Positions 25,496 to 36,900 of a stretch of DNA of 64,000 nucleotides are shown here, in pieces. This DNA is from Chromatiaceae bacterium (GTDB lineage: Bacteria; Pseudomonadota; Gammaproteobacteria; Chromatiales; Chromatiaceae): positions 62,001 to 126,000 of the forward strand of contig JACKMK010000001.1 in NCBI GenBank assembly GCA_024235395.1. The letters run 5' to 3'. Below the pieces are notes generated by a model. That model saw only the letters and a list, made by a program, of their open reading frames with translations. It was not told the origin of the DNA and searched no databases. The position numbers and the translations under genes are program-made. The first letter of the stretch is position 1. Each line of letters starts with the position of its first letter.

Positions 25496-25936
25496 TTGAA
25501 CAAAGACGACATGACGCTGGCCATCCTGGCCGCCCGCAAGAAGCTCGGCATGAGTTGGGAAGATCTGGCCGCCAAGGCAGGGCTCGCCCCGGTCTTCGTG
25601 ACATCGGCGTGCCTCGGCATGAACAGCCTCAAACCGGAATACGCCGACAAGGTGGCGGCGGCGCTTGGCCTGGATGCCGAACTGAGCGAGGCGTTGCGGC
25701 AGTTTCCGCACAAGAAGTGGGACCAGATCGTCCCGACCGATCCTGTGATCTACCGCCTGTACGAGATCGTCGGTGTGTATGGCGAGACGATCAAGGAGAT
25801 CATCCACGAGAAATTCGGCGACGGGATCATGTCGGCGATCGACTTCTCGATGCACATCGACAAGGAACAGAACCCGGCCGGCGACCGCGTCGTGGTGACC
25901 ATGAACGGCAAGTTCCTGCCCTACAAATCCTGGTGA
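25496..25936 (+). CDS. cynS: Cyanase (cyanate hydratase)
   Basis: This enzyme converts cyanate and bicarbonate to carbamate and CO2 (net ammonia plus CO2), giving nitrogen and detoxification. It has 146 residues from a TTG start, chosen because a perfect AGGAGG lies six bases upstream; the ATG at 25511 would shorten it by five residues. An N-terminal helix-turn-helix-like domain (LAARKKLGMSWEDLAAKAGLAPVFVTSACLG) precedes the catalytic domain. Arg87 and Glu90 (YRLYE) and Ser113 (GDGIMSAIDF) correspond to E. coli Arg96, Glu99 and Ser122. The family forms decamers. It follows the WD40 gene by 10 bases and precedes HupE, in the operon under the sigma-54 promoter. Confidence 0.97.
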   Translation: MNKDDMTLAILAARKKLGMSWEDLAAKAGLAPVFVTSACLGMNSLKPEYADKVAAALGLDAELSEALRQFPHKKWDQIVPTDPVIYRLYEIVGVYGETIKEIIHEKFGDGIMSAIDFSMHIDKEQNPAGDRVVVTMNGKFLPYKSW

Positions 25937-25974
25937 GCACTTCGCCCATCCACGCAACTTCGAGGTACACAGTC

Positions 25975-26628
25975 ATGACCCATGCACACGCACTGTTCGC
26001 TGAACGTCGCGCCCGCCTGAGCGGCGGCGCCGCGGTCGCCCTGACCCTGGCAACCCCGCTCGCACACGCTCATCACGCCATGGGCGGTGCGATGCCAACC
26101 ACCTTCGGCGAGGGCCTGATATCCGGGATCGCTCACCCGGTGATCGGCCTCGATCATCTGGCTTTTCTGGTCGTCGCGGCACTGCTCAGCGCGACGCTGA
26201 GTGGACGCGCCCGCTATCTCGCACCGTTGGCATTCGTCGTCGCGACGATCGCCGGCACCCTGTATCACCTCGGCGCCCATGAACTGCCGCTGGCCGAGAC
26301 GGTGATCGCACTGTCGGCGCTGCTGGGCGGCGTCGCGGTAATGCTGAGAGGCAGCCTGCCCGCATTGATGACAGGCGTGGCGTTCGCCGTGATCGGCATC
26401 TTCCACGGCTATGCCTACGGCGAATCGATCATCGGTGCAGAGCAGACGCCGCTACTGTCCTACCTGGTCGGTTTCGGCCTGGTCCAGTACGCGATCATCG
26501 TCGGCGGCGCGCTGCTGTCGAGTCGAATCACCGCACAATCGCGCCAGTGGCAGCAGCGCGTGGCACGGTTCGGTGGCGGCTTTGCCGCGGCGATCGGTGT
26601 GCTGTTCCTCGGCCTCCAGCTCGCCTGA
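25975..26628 (+). CDS. HupE/UreJ-family membrane protein (putative metal transporter)
   Basis: This is an inner-membrane protein of 217 residues with a signal-like first segment (AAVALTLATPLAHAHH) and about six helices. The family signature HPVIGLDHLAFLVVAALL is present. The end is FGGGFAAAIGVLFLGLQLA. HupE/UreJ proteins are linked to nickel (sometimes cobalt) uptake for hydrogenase and urease. The ATG at 25975 has GAGG nine bases upstream. It closes the cyanate operon 38 bases after cynS. No nickel enzyme is in the window; together with the CobW protein it gives the operon an unexplained metal component. Confidence 0.88.
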   Translation: MTHAHALFAERRARLSGGAAVALTLATPLAHAHHAMGGAMPTTFGEGLISGIAHPVIGLDHLAFLVVAALLSATLSGRARYLAPLAFVVATIAGTLYHLGAHELPLAETVIALSALLGGVAVMLRGSLPALMTGVAFAVIGIFHGYAYGESIIGAEQTPLLSYLVGFGLVQYAIIVGGALLSSRITAQSRQWQQRVARFGGGFAAAIGVLFLGLQLA

Positions 26629-27236
26629 CCCGTACCCTTCGGCCCGCCGCGCCGGTGTTCGGTGCGGTATGGGCCGTGGCGGCGTCAGCGATAGTCCCCG
26701 TCCGCCTAGAGACAGATCGATAAGGTCCTCACTCCCCAGCCCGGCTGCGAACATGAACGAGCTGATACCGGCAACCGGGCACGAACCCGACAGCGTTGGC
26801 AACCTTGCGAGTGCGCTTTCCGAGTTGGAACTGTCGCAAGCGGCATCTGATATTCCTCGTCCAGGGAATCGAGAAGAAGATGTCAGAATAATTTACAAAT
26901 TTTTTTATCCGCGACGGTGCAATGCCGAAAAGCTCTAAATAACATAGTGTATTAGCAACATTGGCCTTGATATTGCTTGGCGCCACTCAACGCTTTGTCG
27001 AATGCAATGCACAACGCTATTCGATTTGGTGAACGTGTCGTGCCGGTAACTTCTCGCACCGCGCACGAACTTCGCGGAAAGCGGAAGAGTAAGTAGTGAA
27101 CAAGAACAAGAAACCCGAGACGAGGCGATCTGTTTATCCCGCCTGTACCTGTCGCCAGGTTGCGCAGCGATCCGCTTGCGCCTTTGTTCCGGTCCGCTGC
27201 TTCGATCTATTGATGATTGCATAGAGTAGCGGTTTG
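26629..27236. other. AT-richer intergenic region before the exported-protein genes
   Basis: From about 26880 the composition shifts to AT-rich (runs such as AATTTTTTTA), unlike the rest of the window. A 61-codon frame at 26753-26938 starts MNELIPATGHEPDS but has no ribosome site or recognisable relative, so it is not called. A candidate sigma-54 promoter is listed separately. The composition change marks the left border of a possibly acquired block (27237-37969). Confidence 0.5.
26961..26977 (+). promoter_or_regulatory. Possible sigma-54 promoter upstream of the PEP-CTERM-like gene
   Basis: TTGGCC, then TTGATA, then TTGCT gives GG-N10-GC with a perfect -12 (TTGCT) and a partial -24 (TTGGC). 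PEP-CTERM genes in other proteobacteria are often sigma-54 dependent, which fits. The leader to the gene would be about 250 bases. It is a single occurrence and could be chance. Confidence 0.4.
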
Positions 27237-27788
27237 ATGACATCCCATCGTTTGAGCTGGTTGGCTCTCCCCATACTGGCTGTCGCGTGCAGTTTGGCAT
27301 CGGCAAGCCCTATAGATCTCTCCCAGTTCGATACCGTCGACAGCACGGTCGTTGTGTTCGGACCCGACAATGCATCTGCCACGGTCACTGAAGACGACAT
27401 CGACTTCTTGGCGCCGGTCGGCCTTTGGGATTTAGATCTGGCGATACCGGCGGATGCCGACCTCCTGCGCTTCAGCTATGAACTGGTCGTGCCCGCTGAT
27501 AATGAAGACTACTTCGATTTCTACTTCGGCGATCTTGCCGGCCCTCATCTGTCCTTCGGTGGCTACGAAGGCGTGTACAGCGGCACGGTCGAAGAGAGCC
27601 TGACGGCGTACCGCGGTGGCACCTTGGCGCTCGCGTTCGCGCTCAGTTTCGGTTTCGACGATTTTGGATTCGATTCAATCCTCACGATCAGCGATGTCGA
27701 GATATCGCAGCGCGAACAGGTGCCCCTACCGGCTAGCATCGTATTGCTCAGCGCAGGACTGATTGGTTGGCGCACTGCGCGCCGATGA
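27237..27788 (+). CDS. Small exported PEP-CTERM-like protein
   Basis: This is a 183-residue secreted protein. It has a signal peptide (MTSHRLSWLALPILAVACSLASA), then an acidic beta-rich body (DSTVVVFGPDNASATV, FDFYFGDLAG). The C-terminal tripartite tail has VPLPAS, a hydrophobic helix (IVLLSAGLIGW) and a basic end (RTARR). This is the VPLP variant of the PEP-CTERM sorting signal processed by exosortase; the exosortase is not in the window. The ATG at 27237 directly follows an in-frame TTG; the ribosome site is weak. The RHS giant follows 134 bases later on the same strand. The body is unrecognised. Confidence 0.7.
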   Translation: MTSHRLSWLALPILAVACSLASASPIDLSQFDTVDSTVVVFGPDNASATVTEDDIDFLAPVGLWDLDLAIPADADLLRFSYELVVPADNEDYFDFYFGDLAGPHLSFGGYEGVYSGTVEESLTAYRGGTLALAFALSFGFDDFGFDSILTISDVEISQREQVPLPASIVLLSAGLIGWRTARR

Positions 27789-27922
27789 ACCAGCGCATGT
27801 GCATCGCAATGCGCTACCAGGGATTATTTCTACGAGCTCACGCCTGAACCGGCCAGATCGGGCACGGCGTGCGCGCCGTCGTCTCAGCCGAGGCATCGCT
27901 AGCCAGACAAGGGAGTGGATCG

Positions 27923-30900
27923 ATGGTCGAACTCAAGTCCATGTTGCGAGTCATCAACCGATCTGTGGGACGCGCAATTGTTCGGTTCGTCGCGGCGATG
28001 GCATTCGCAGTATCCACCTGCGATGCAGCCTGGATCGATGTCAGTGACAGCGTCTCGGTGCAGCGCAGCCGTCCACTCTACAACTTCGCCACCAAGACGA
28101 GTTATTTCGATGCCTGGCTGGTCAACGGACCACAGGAACGGTCGGGTGAGCTCCAGCTCGTCATCGATTCGGTGACTCCCTCAGACGTCGAGGTTTCGAA
28201 CGCAGACGGAGTAACCGAAGACGGGTTCCCTTTTTTTGCCTACGATGGCTTGCTTGCAGATCAGACCAGTGGCAAACGACGCATCGAATTGTCCAATCCG
28301 CGCCGCCAGCGGTTCGCGTATACGACACAGGTCAGGTCGCTCGACGCAAACCAGGCACCGGTCGCCGATGCCGGACCGGATCAGACCGCCTACGTCGGTG
28401 ACCTGGTGCAGTTGGACGGCGGCGCCTCTAGCGATGCCGAAGGCGATCTACTCGACTATTTCTGGAATTTTCTGACTCGTCCAGCGGGCAGCCTGGCCAC
28501 ACTGTCCGATCCGAACGCGGTCGGACCGAGCTTTGTGCTCGATGTCCCTGGGGATTACGCGATCCAGCTCGTCGTCAGCGACGGGCTCTCGGACAGCGCG
28601 CCGGATGTGGTCGCTGTCTCGACACTGAACAGCTCACCGGTCGCCCGTGCCGGCAGCGACCAGAGTGTTTTCGTCGGCGACCTCGTCACGCTCGACGGGA
28701 GTGCGTCCAGCGATGCCGACGGCGATACGCTGACCTATCAGTGGTCTTTCGAGAGCGTGCCGCCCGGCAGCGGTGCATTCCTTACCGACGCGACCGGCAC
28801 GCGCCCAACGTTCGAAGTCGATCTGGCCGGCGATTACGAATTGCAACTGGTCGTCAACGACGGTTTCGAGGACAGCAGTCCGGATACCGTGAGGGTGTCG
28901 ACGCAGAACAGCGCGCCGATCGCACGCGCGGGCGACGATCAGAGCGCATTCCTCGGCGACACGATTATGCTCGACGGTAGTCTGTCCAGCGACGTCGACG
29001 GAGATCTGCTGACTTATAGGTGGTCGCTGATCAGCATACCGCTGGGTAGCGTCGCAACATTGTCGAATTCCGCGGCGGTCGCGCCGACGTTCGAGATCGA
29101 CCAGCCCGGTGCGTACGTGGCTCAGTTGATCGTCAACGACGGTGTGCTGGACAGCACACCGGACACGGTGACGGTTTCGACCGAGAACAGTCCGCCGGTC
29201 GCAGAGGCAGGGCCTGACCAATCGGCGTTCGTCGGCGACAACGTCATGCTCGACGGTAGTGCGTCCTTCGATGCCGACGGCGATGCGCTGTTCTTCACCT
29301 GGTCTCTGGTCGGTAAACCGGCAGGCAGCGCCGCGGCCCTTTCGGATCCGAGCCGGATCGATCCGGGCTTTACAATCGATCTGCCCGGCGACTATGTGGT
29401 GCAGCTGGTCGTCAACGACGGTACCGCGGACAGCACGCCGGACAGTGTCACGATCAGCACGCTGAACTCGCGGCCGGTGGCCGATGCCGGCCCCGACCAG
29501 GAAGGCGGCGTTGGCGAAGCGATGGCACTCGACGGTACCGGCTCGTTCGATGCCGACGGTGACCTGCTCGATTTCGCCTGGTCCCTGCTGTCGCGGCCGG
29601 TAACCAGCGGCGCGCTGATCGAGAATGCGGACCTCGCCGTCGCATCACTGACGCCAGATGTCGACGGCGACTATGTCGTACAGCTGATCGTTCACGACGG
29701 CGAACTGGAAAGCACGCCGGATACCGCGATGCTCTCGATCAGCCCGGTCGTCGTCAACGATCCGCCCGTGATCACATCTGCGCCGATCACGATTGCACAG
29801 GTCGGGGCACTGTACGGCTACGCGGTACAGGCGAGCGATCCGAACGGCGACACCTTGGCGTTCTCGCTCGACGAGGCACCCATCGGCATGGACATGGATG
29901 CGGTCGACGGTTCGATCAGCTGGACGCCAACTGCCGATCAGACCGGTGACTTCCCGGTGATCGTGCGCGTCACGGATACCGGTGGTCTCTTCGCAACCCA
30001 GAGCTACTCGATATCGGTGCCGGGCTTTGGCGCGCATGCGCCGGATCTGTTGCCTCCGGGCGACCGCAGCATCCCGGTAGCACAGGCGTTCTTTGCTCAG
30101 CTGTTCGCGGTCGATCTCGATCCCGGCGATACCAGGACCTTCAGCCTGATCAGTGGGCCGGCCGGTTTGACGGTCAGTGAAACAGGCGTGTTGCAATGGA
30201 CGCCTGATGTCTCAGCGCTGGGATCGCACCCCGTAGAGGTGTCGGTCAGGGACGGCGCCGACCAGTCGGATTCGGAGACTTTTTCGATCGACGTCTATGA
30301 ACCCGTGCTTCCGAGCGCGGTGAATACACCGCCTGTCCTGCTCGTGCCGGGTGAACAGCCCTTGCTCGTCGGCACCGCGTTGAGCTTGACGGTGGCGGGG
30401 TCCGACGCCGATGGCGACAGCATCGAGTTCGCGTTTGCCAACGCGCCCGCAGGAATGACCATCGATCCGTTGACCGGTGCAATCGCATGGACACCGGACG
30501 TCACCGCTGTCGGTCGACATGACGTTGTCATCAAGCTCACCGACGTCCGCGGCGCGGCCGACTTCGGCAGCTTCGTGGTCGAGGTGTCGGCAGTCAACGG
30601 TGCACCGGTCGCTGCCGACGATGCCTACACGGTCAGGCTCGGTGACACGCTGACCGTGCCGGCGCCGGGGGTGCTGCGCAACGATTCGGATCCCGACGAT
30701 GATCCGCTGACCGCGGCGCTCCACAATCCGCCGCAGAAGGGCACGCTGAACCTGGCGGCCGATGGCGGCTTCGAATACACACCGGATGTCCCGGTGATCG
30801 AGATCGGGCTGGCGCAGCAGTGCGTCTACTACGATCGTGGCGGATTTGCCGAAGGTACCGCGGTGGGCGATATCGACGGCGACGGCGATGTCGAGATGGT

Positions 30901-33900
30901 CAGCGTGCTGCGTCCTGCCACCGGGCCGGAGGTTGCCATCGTCGATGGCGCGACCTGCGCGGCCGAGGTCGTGCTGCTGGGCGGTGGCGAGGACATCGGT
31001 GAGGGTGACCCGGAAGCGACAGTGACGCTCGTCAACCTGGACGACGATGCCGATTTGGAGATCGTCGTGCCGTACAGTCGCTGGAACCCCAATGCGGGTG
31101 CGGATTTCAGCAGCAACGAAGCGGCCTACTTGATGGCCGTCAATCGCGATGGCACACCGGTGTGGAATACGCCCACCCGTCTCTCGGATCCCGTCAGCTA
31201 CGTGCGAGACAGCAGTGTCGCACCCCGGACGGTCGGTCCGGTACCGGTCGATCTCGATGGGGACGGCGACGTCGAGCTGCTGCAGGCCTGGATCGCTGAC
31301 AGCACGATCATCAACACGGTACGCGCAGCGGTAGTCGCCTATGAAGGGCGTACAGGTGCGGTGCGTTGGGAATATGTCGGTCCGCCACAGCGGACGTTCG
31401 GTACCGGTGTGCCGGCGCGCAGCCCGATCGTGGCCGACCTCGACCTGGATGGCAAGATCGAGATCATCTGGAACCACAGTGTGCTGAATGCCGATGGCAC
31501 GCTGAAGTTCCTGTTGCCGGTCGACGAGTTCACCACCGGTGTCGCCAATATGCTGGTCGCCGCGGTCGCGAACTTCGACGACGACCCCTATGCGGAGATC
31601 GTTGCGTATGATCCCTTTAACCACTATGTGTTCGAACACGACGGGACACTGAAGTGGAAGATCGAGCGTGACATGGGTTCGGTTTCCGGTTCGGTGCGCG
31701 CCTATTCCCTGATCACCGTGGCCCAGCTCGACGACGACAGCCCACCGGAATACGTCGTGATGCGCCGCGGCACGGGAACGGTGGCTTGGGCCCTGTATGC
31801 CTACGATACCGACGGCAGCGAGTTGTGGAACCAGTTCGACCTGGGCCTGTCGATCGAAAACCAGGAACTGAGCGCGGTGGCACCGGCCGCGTTCGACTTC
31901 GATCGCGATGGCATCGATGAAATCGTCTTGCAGCACCCGGGTGGTGAAGGTGGTAGCCTGCCAGAGCCCGGGCTCTACATCCTGTCGGGTGAGGACGGCT
32001 CGATCATCGCCCAGGACCCCACGGGCCTGCTGCCGGGGCGACCCGCAGAGCCGGTCACGATCGCCGATATCGACGGTGACGGTGCGGCCGAGATCATCGG
32101 CTCGCATGTCTACCCGTCCGGTGGCGGCGGTGAATTGCGCGTGTTCGAGGGCCTGCCCGGTAACCCGTTCCCGGCGGCCCGGCCGATCCGCAACCATTCC
32201 AATTACCAGCCGACGCATGTCAACGCCGACGGATCCATCCCAACCTACATCCGGCCGCACTGGCTGATCCCGGGCCTGAACAAGTTCTTCGCCACGCCGA
32301 TCATCCCGGGCGAGGATGGGGTCGAGGCCGACACGTTCAGCTATGTCGCCAATGACGGCGAGTTGGATTCCAACGAGGCGACCGTCACGATCGAGCTGAC
32401 GACCTTCGGTGCGCCGGAGATCGTCTCGCAACCGATCCTCGGTGCGTCGCCCGGTTTCGCCTATGAGTACGGTGCGCTGGCGATCGATCCCGATGTCGGC
32501 GACGAGTTGACCTGGGCGCTGGTCGACGGGCCTGACGGCATGACCATGGATCGGTTCGGCATCGTGCGCTGGACACCGGCGGCGGCCGATCTCGGCACCA
32601 ACCGCGTCCAGATCGTCGTGACCGACAGCAACGGCAACAACGATAGCCAGATCTTCAACGTCAATGTCGAAGGCGCCGCCGAGGTGCCGTCGGTGATCGG
32701 CCAGGATCAAGCGACCGCCGAGAGCACGATCGCCGGCGTCGGCCTGGTGACCGGCGCGGTGCGAGAGCGTTTCGATCCGGCTGTTGCCGTCGGCTTGGTT
32801 GCGGCACAGGATCCGGTGGCCGGCACGGTGGCACCGGCCGGTGCGTCAGTCAGTATCACCCTGTCGCTCGGGCCTTCACCGGCCGACATCGACGATGACG
32901 GCGATGGCTTCAGCGAAAACCAGGGCGATTGTGCCGATGACGACCCGAGCCGTTTCCCGGGTGCTGTGGACTCACCTGGAGACGACATCGACCAGAACTG
33001 TGACGGTGCCGATGCGACACTGCCGATCGTCGACCTGGTCATCGAACCTGCGATATCCGAAGTGTTGACGGGGCAGACGGTTCGCCACGCGGCGACCGGC
33101 ATCTTCGACAACGGCACCAGCCAGAGCATTACCGATCTCGCGGCCTGGACCAACGGACCAGTGTTCTCGTCCGGTGTCGCCGGCAGCTTCGAGGTCAGTG
33201 CAAGCCGCGATGGCGTCACCGCGACCGCGACGGTCAACGTACGTGACCGTGTACCGGGCGACGATACGCCACCGCTCGCAGAGATCACCGGCCCTGAGGG
33301 CAACGCGACCATCACCGCGCCGACCGACATCGTCGGCACGGCCAGCGACGCGAACCTGCTGAAGTACGAACTGGCCTATGCAGTCGCCGGGAGCGACGAC
33401 TTCACGACCTTCGCGAGCAGTACCACGCCGGTCACCGATGGCGTGCTGGGCCAGTTCGACCCGAGCCTGCTGATCAACGACCTCTACACGATCCGCCTGA
33501 CCGCGTATGACCGTGGTGGAAACATCACGATCGACGAGACGACCGTGCAGGTGGATGGCGATCTAAAGGTGGGCAACTTCACGCTGCGCTTCGCCGACCT
33601 GACGATCCCGATGTCCGGTATTCCGATCACCGTGACGCGCACCTACGACAGCCGCGAGCAGCGAAGTGGCGACTTTGGCTACGGCTGGTCGCTGGACGTC
33701 AACACGCTGCGACTGAGCACCAGTCGCGTGCTGGGTACCGGGTGGGAAGTCCTGAAATCCGGTCTTGCGTACAGACTCGTGCCTACCGATGCTCATACCG
33801 TCAGCGTGACGATGCCCGACGGTCACGTAGAACAGTTCGACATGGTTGTCGCGCCGTCGAACTCGGCGATCGTCCCGTTCCCGCCATTGACGCAGTCGGT

Positions 33901-36900
33901 GCGTTACCAGCCCCGGCCCGGCACCTTGGGCCAGTTGGCGAGCCTCGACGAAAACTTCGTCAGTATTCTCGACCCGCAGCCCGGCGTCATCGACCTGCGA
34001 CGTGACAGCGATGGTCGTGTCTACGAACCGCAACGATTCCGCTATACAGCCGCGGACGGCACCCGGATCGACATCCACAAGACCTCAGGGGTCGAGCGCA
34101 TTGTCGACCCGAATGGCAACACGCTGACATTCAGCGAAAATGGCATCACACACTCGGCTGGCAAGTCGGTCGTGTTCGATCGTGATGTTCAGGGGCGGAT
34201 CACCCGGATCACCGACCCGGTCGGTAACGTACGGTCCTACGATTACGATGCGAACGGCGACCTGCGCAGTCATACCGACGGCGAAGGCAACGCGACCCAA
34301 TTCACATATGATTGGCGGCATGGCCTGATCGAAATTGTCGATCCGCTCGGCCGGCCGCTCGCGCGCAACGAATATGACGATGACGGGCGACTGGTTCGCA
34401 GCACCACCGCGGACGGTCGGGTGATCGATTTCGCACACGACATCGGCGCGCGCCAGGAGGTGCTCACGGAAGCCGATGGCAGCGTCACCGTGATGGAGTA
34501 CGACGAGCGCGGCAATATCCTCCGCACGACCGACCCGCTGGGACGTGTGACCACGAATACCTATGACGCCGACGACAATCTGCTCGGTACGACTGACCCG
34601 TTGGGCAATACCATCACGCAGACGTTCGACGCGCGTCGTAACCGACTCACGGTGACCAATGCGCTCGGACATACGACCACGCTGGCGTACAACGATCAGG
34701 ACCACGTCACCTCGATCACCGATCCGCTCGGTCGCACGACGCGCTTTGCCTATGATGCCCGCGGTAACCGCATCTCCGTGACGGATGCGCTGGGGAACGT
34801 CACGGCTCATGCCTACGATGCGCGGGGAAGCCGGATCGCGACAACCGACGCGTTGGGTAACACGATACAGCTGGAGTACAGCGCGGCAGGTAACCTGGAG
34901 GTTCGAACCGATGCGCTCGGGAACAGCGAGACACTGAGTTATGACGCAAACAGCAGGTTGATCGGCGACACCAATCGGCTCGGACATAGATCCGTACTCC
35001 GGTTGGATGCTCGTGGTCTTTCTGTCGGTGGCGATGACCCGGCTGGTCGGTCCATGACGTTCGTTTGGAATGCGGCCGGTAAACTCGAAACCGTGATTGA
35101 TCCGGCGGGTGCTGCTACGCAGCAAGCGCTCAATGCGGCCGGCAAGGAGATCGCGTTCACCGATGCATCGGGTCAGCGCACCGAGCGGACCTATGATCTG
35201 AGAGGGCGCTTGGCGTCGATCGTCGATCCACTGGGACGGACAACGTCGTTCGGTTACGACGCCGCGGGGCAGCGCACCAACGCAACGTCTCCGGACGGCG
35301 GTGTCAATCAGACGCGCTACGATGCCGTGGGGCGTATCGCCGAACTCGAAGACGCGTTGGGCCGCATCATGCGATACGAATACGATGCGGCGGGACGCAA
35401 CACCAAAGTCATCGATCCGTTGGGCAACGAGACCCGCTACGCGTACGACGCGGTCGGCAACCAGATCAGCATGACCGACGCGCGCGGCAACGTATTCGAG
35501 TACGCCTATGACGTGCTCGGGCGCAAGGTTCGCACCACCTTCCCGGACGGCAGTTTCATCGAGACCGGCTACGACGCCGTTGGTCGCGTCATCAGTGAAA
35601 CGGATGCCTTGGGCCGGACCACGACCTATGCTTACGATGCCAACAGCAATCTGGTGCAGGTCACAGATCCTGCCGGCGCGCAGACCCGCTTCGTCTACGA
35701 TGCCGAAGACAAGCTCGTCAGTCAGACCGATGCGCGCGGACACGTCACAACCTTCGCATATGATGTCAACGGTCGCCAGATCGCCAAGACCTATCCGGAC
35801 GGCACGACCGAGACGCAGAGCTACGATCTGGCCGGCAATGTCGCCTCGCAGACCGACCCGAATGGAGATACCACGGTCCTCGCGTACGACGCAAACGGTC
35901 GGCTGACCCGCAAGGTCTTTGCCGACGGCAGCGAGGAGACCTATACCCACAGCGCGACCGGGCGCACCCTCGTGGCGGGTAACGCGAACGGCGATGTCAC
36001 ATTCGAGTACGACCTCAACGACCGGCTGACCGGGTTGGAGAACCCGGACGGAAGTGCCATCGCGTATACCTACGATCTTGCCGGCAACCGGACCAGCGAT
36101 ACGATTCGAAGCGCGCTGGGTGCACCGGCGCGGACTACGCACTACACCTACGACGATCTCAACCGGATCGAGACGGTCACCGATCCGGACGGGCAGATCA
36201 TCACCTATGGCTACGACGCGAATGGCAATCTAGCGAGTATCGACTATCCGAACGGGGTGACCTCAACGTTCGCCTACGACAGCAACAACCGCCTCGAAGT
36301 GCTCACCCACTCCAATGCCACGAGCACCCTGGCGCGTTACGCCTATGACGTCAACGCAGTCGGCGACCGGACACGTGTCACCGAGATGAATGGCAGCTGG
36401 GTGGACTATGCGTACGACGATATGCGTCGACTCGTCAGGGAAAGCCACTTCGACAGCAGTGGAGTCAAGCAGTTCGAGCTGCTGTACGAATACGATTTGG
36501 TCGGCAACCGCACCGCGCTGATCGACATTCGGGGCGACAGGACGGTGTTGAGTTATGACGCCGCCGACAAGCTGCTTGCCGCGGGCGGTGACACATTCGA
36601 CTACGACGCGAACGGCAACCTGCGCTCGAGAAACGGCGCAGGCGGTCTGACCGCCTATCAGTACGACCGCGAGAACCAGCTGGTCGGCGCATCGACGCCG
36701 CTTGCGGATATCGCCTACGCCTATGACGCGAACGGCGAACGTGTCCGGCGTGACGACGGCGTGGCGGCGACGCGTTATCTGGTCGACCCGGTCAGCACGA
36801 CCGGCTATTCGCAGGTCCTTGCCGACTACGAAGCCGGTGGGATTGCCGCGCAATACGTGTTCGGTAGCGGGCTCCTGAGTCGCCACGATGCAGCGCAGAG

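Noticed and set aside
26753..26938. 61-codon frame MNELIPATGHEPDS... in the AT-rich gap
   Set aside because: No ribosome binding site, no recognisable relative, and the end falls in AT-rich non-coding DNA.
30212..36142. Very long minus-strand open frames (832 and 685 codons) opposite the RHS giant
   Set aside because: They mirror the codon periodicity of the repeat-rich, GC-rich plus-strand gene, have no ribosome sites or domains, and their repeats are the reverse reading of the PKD, FG-GAP and YD repeats.
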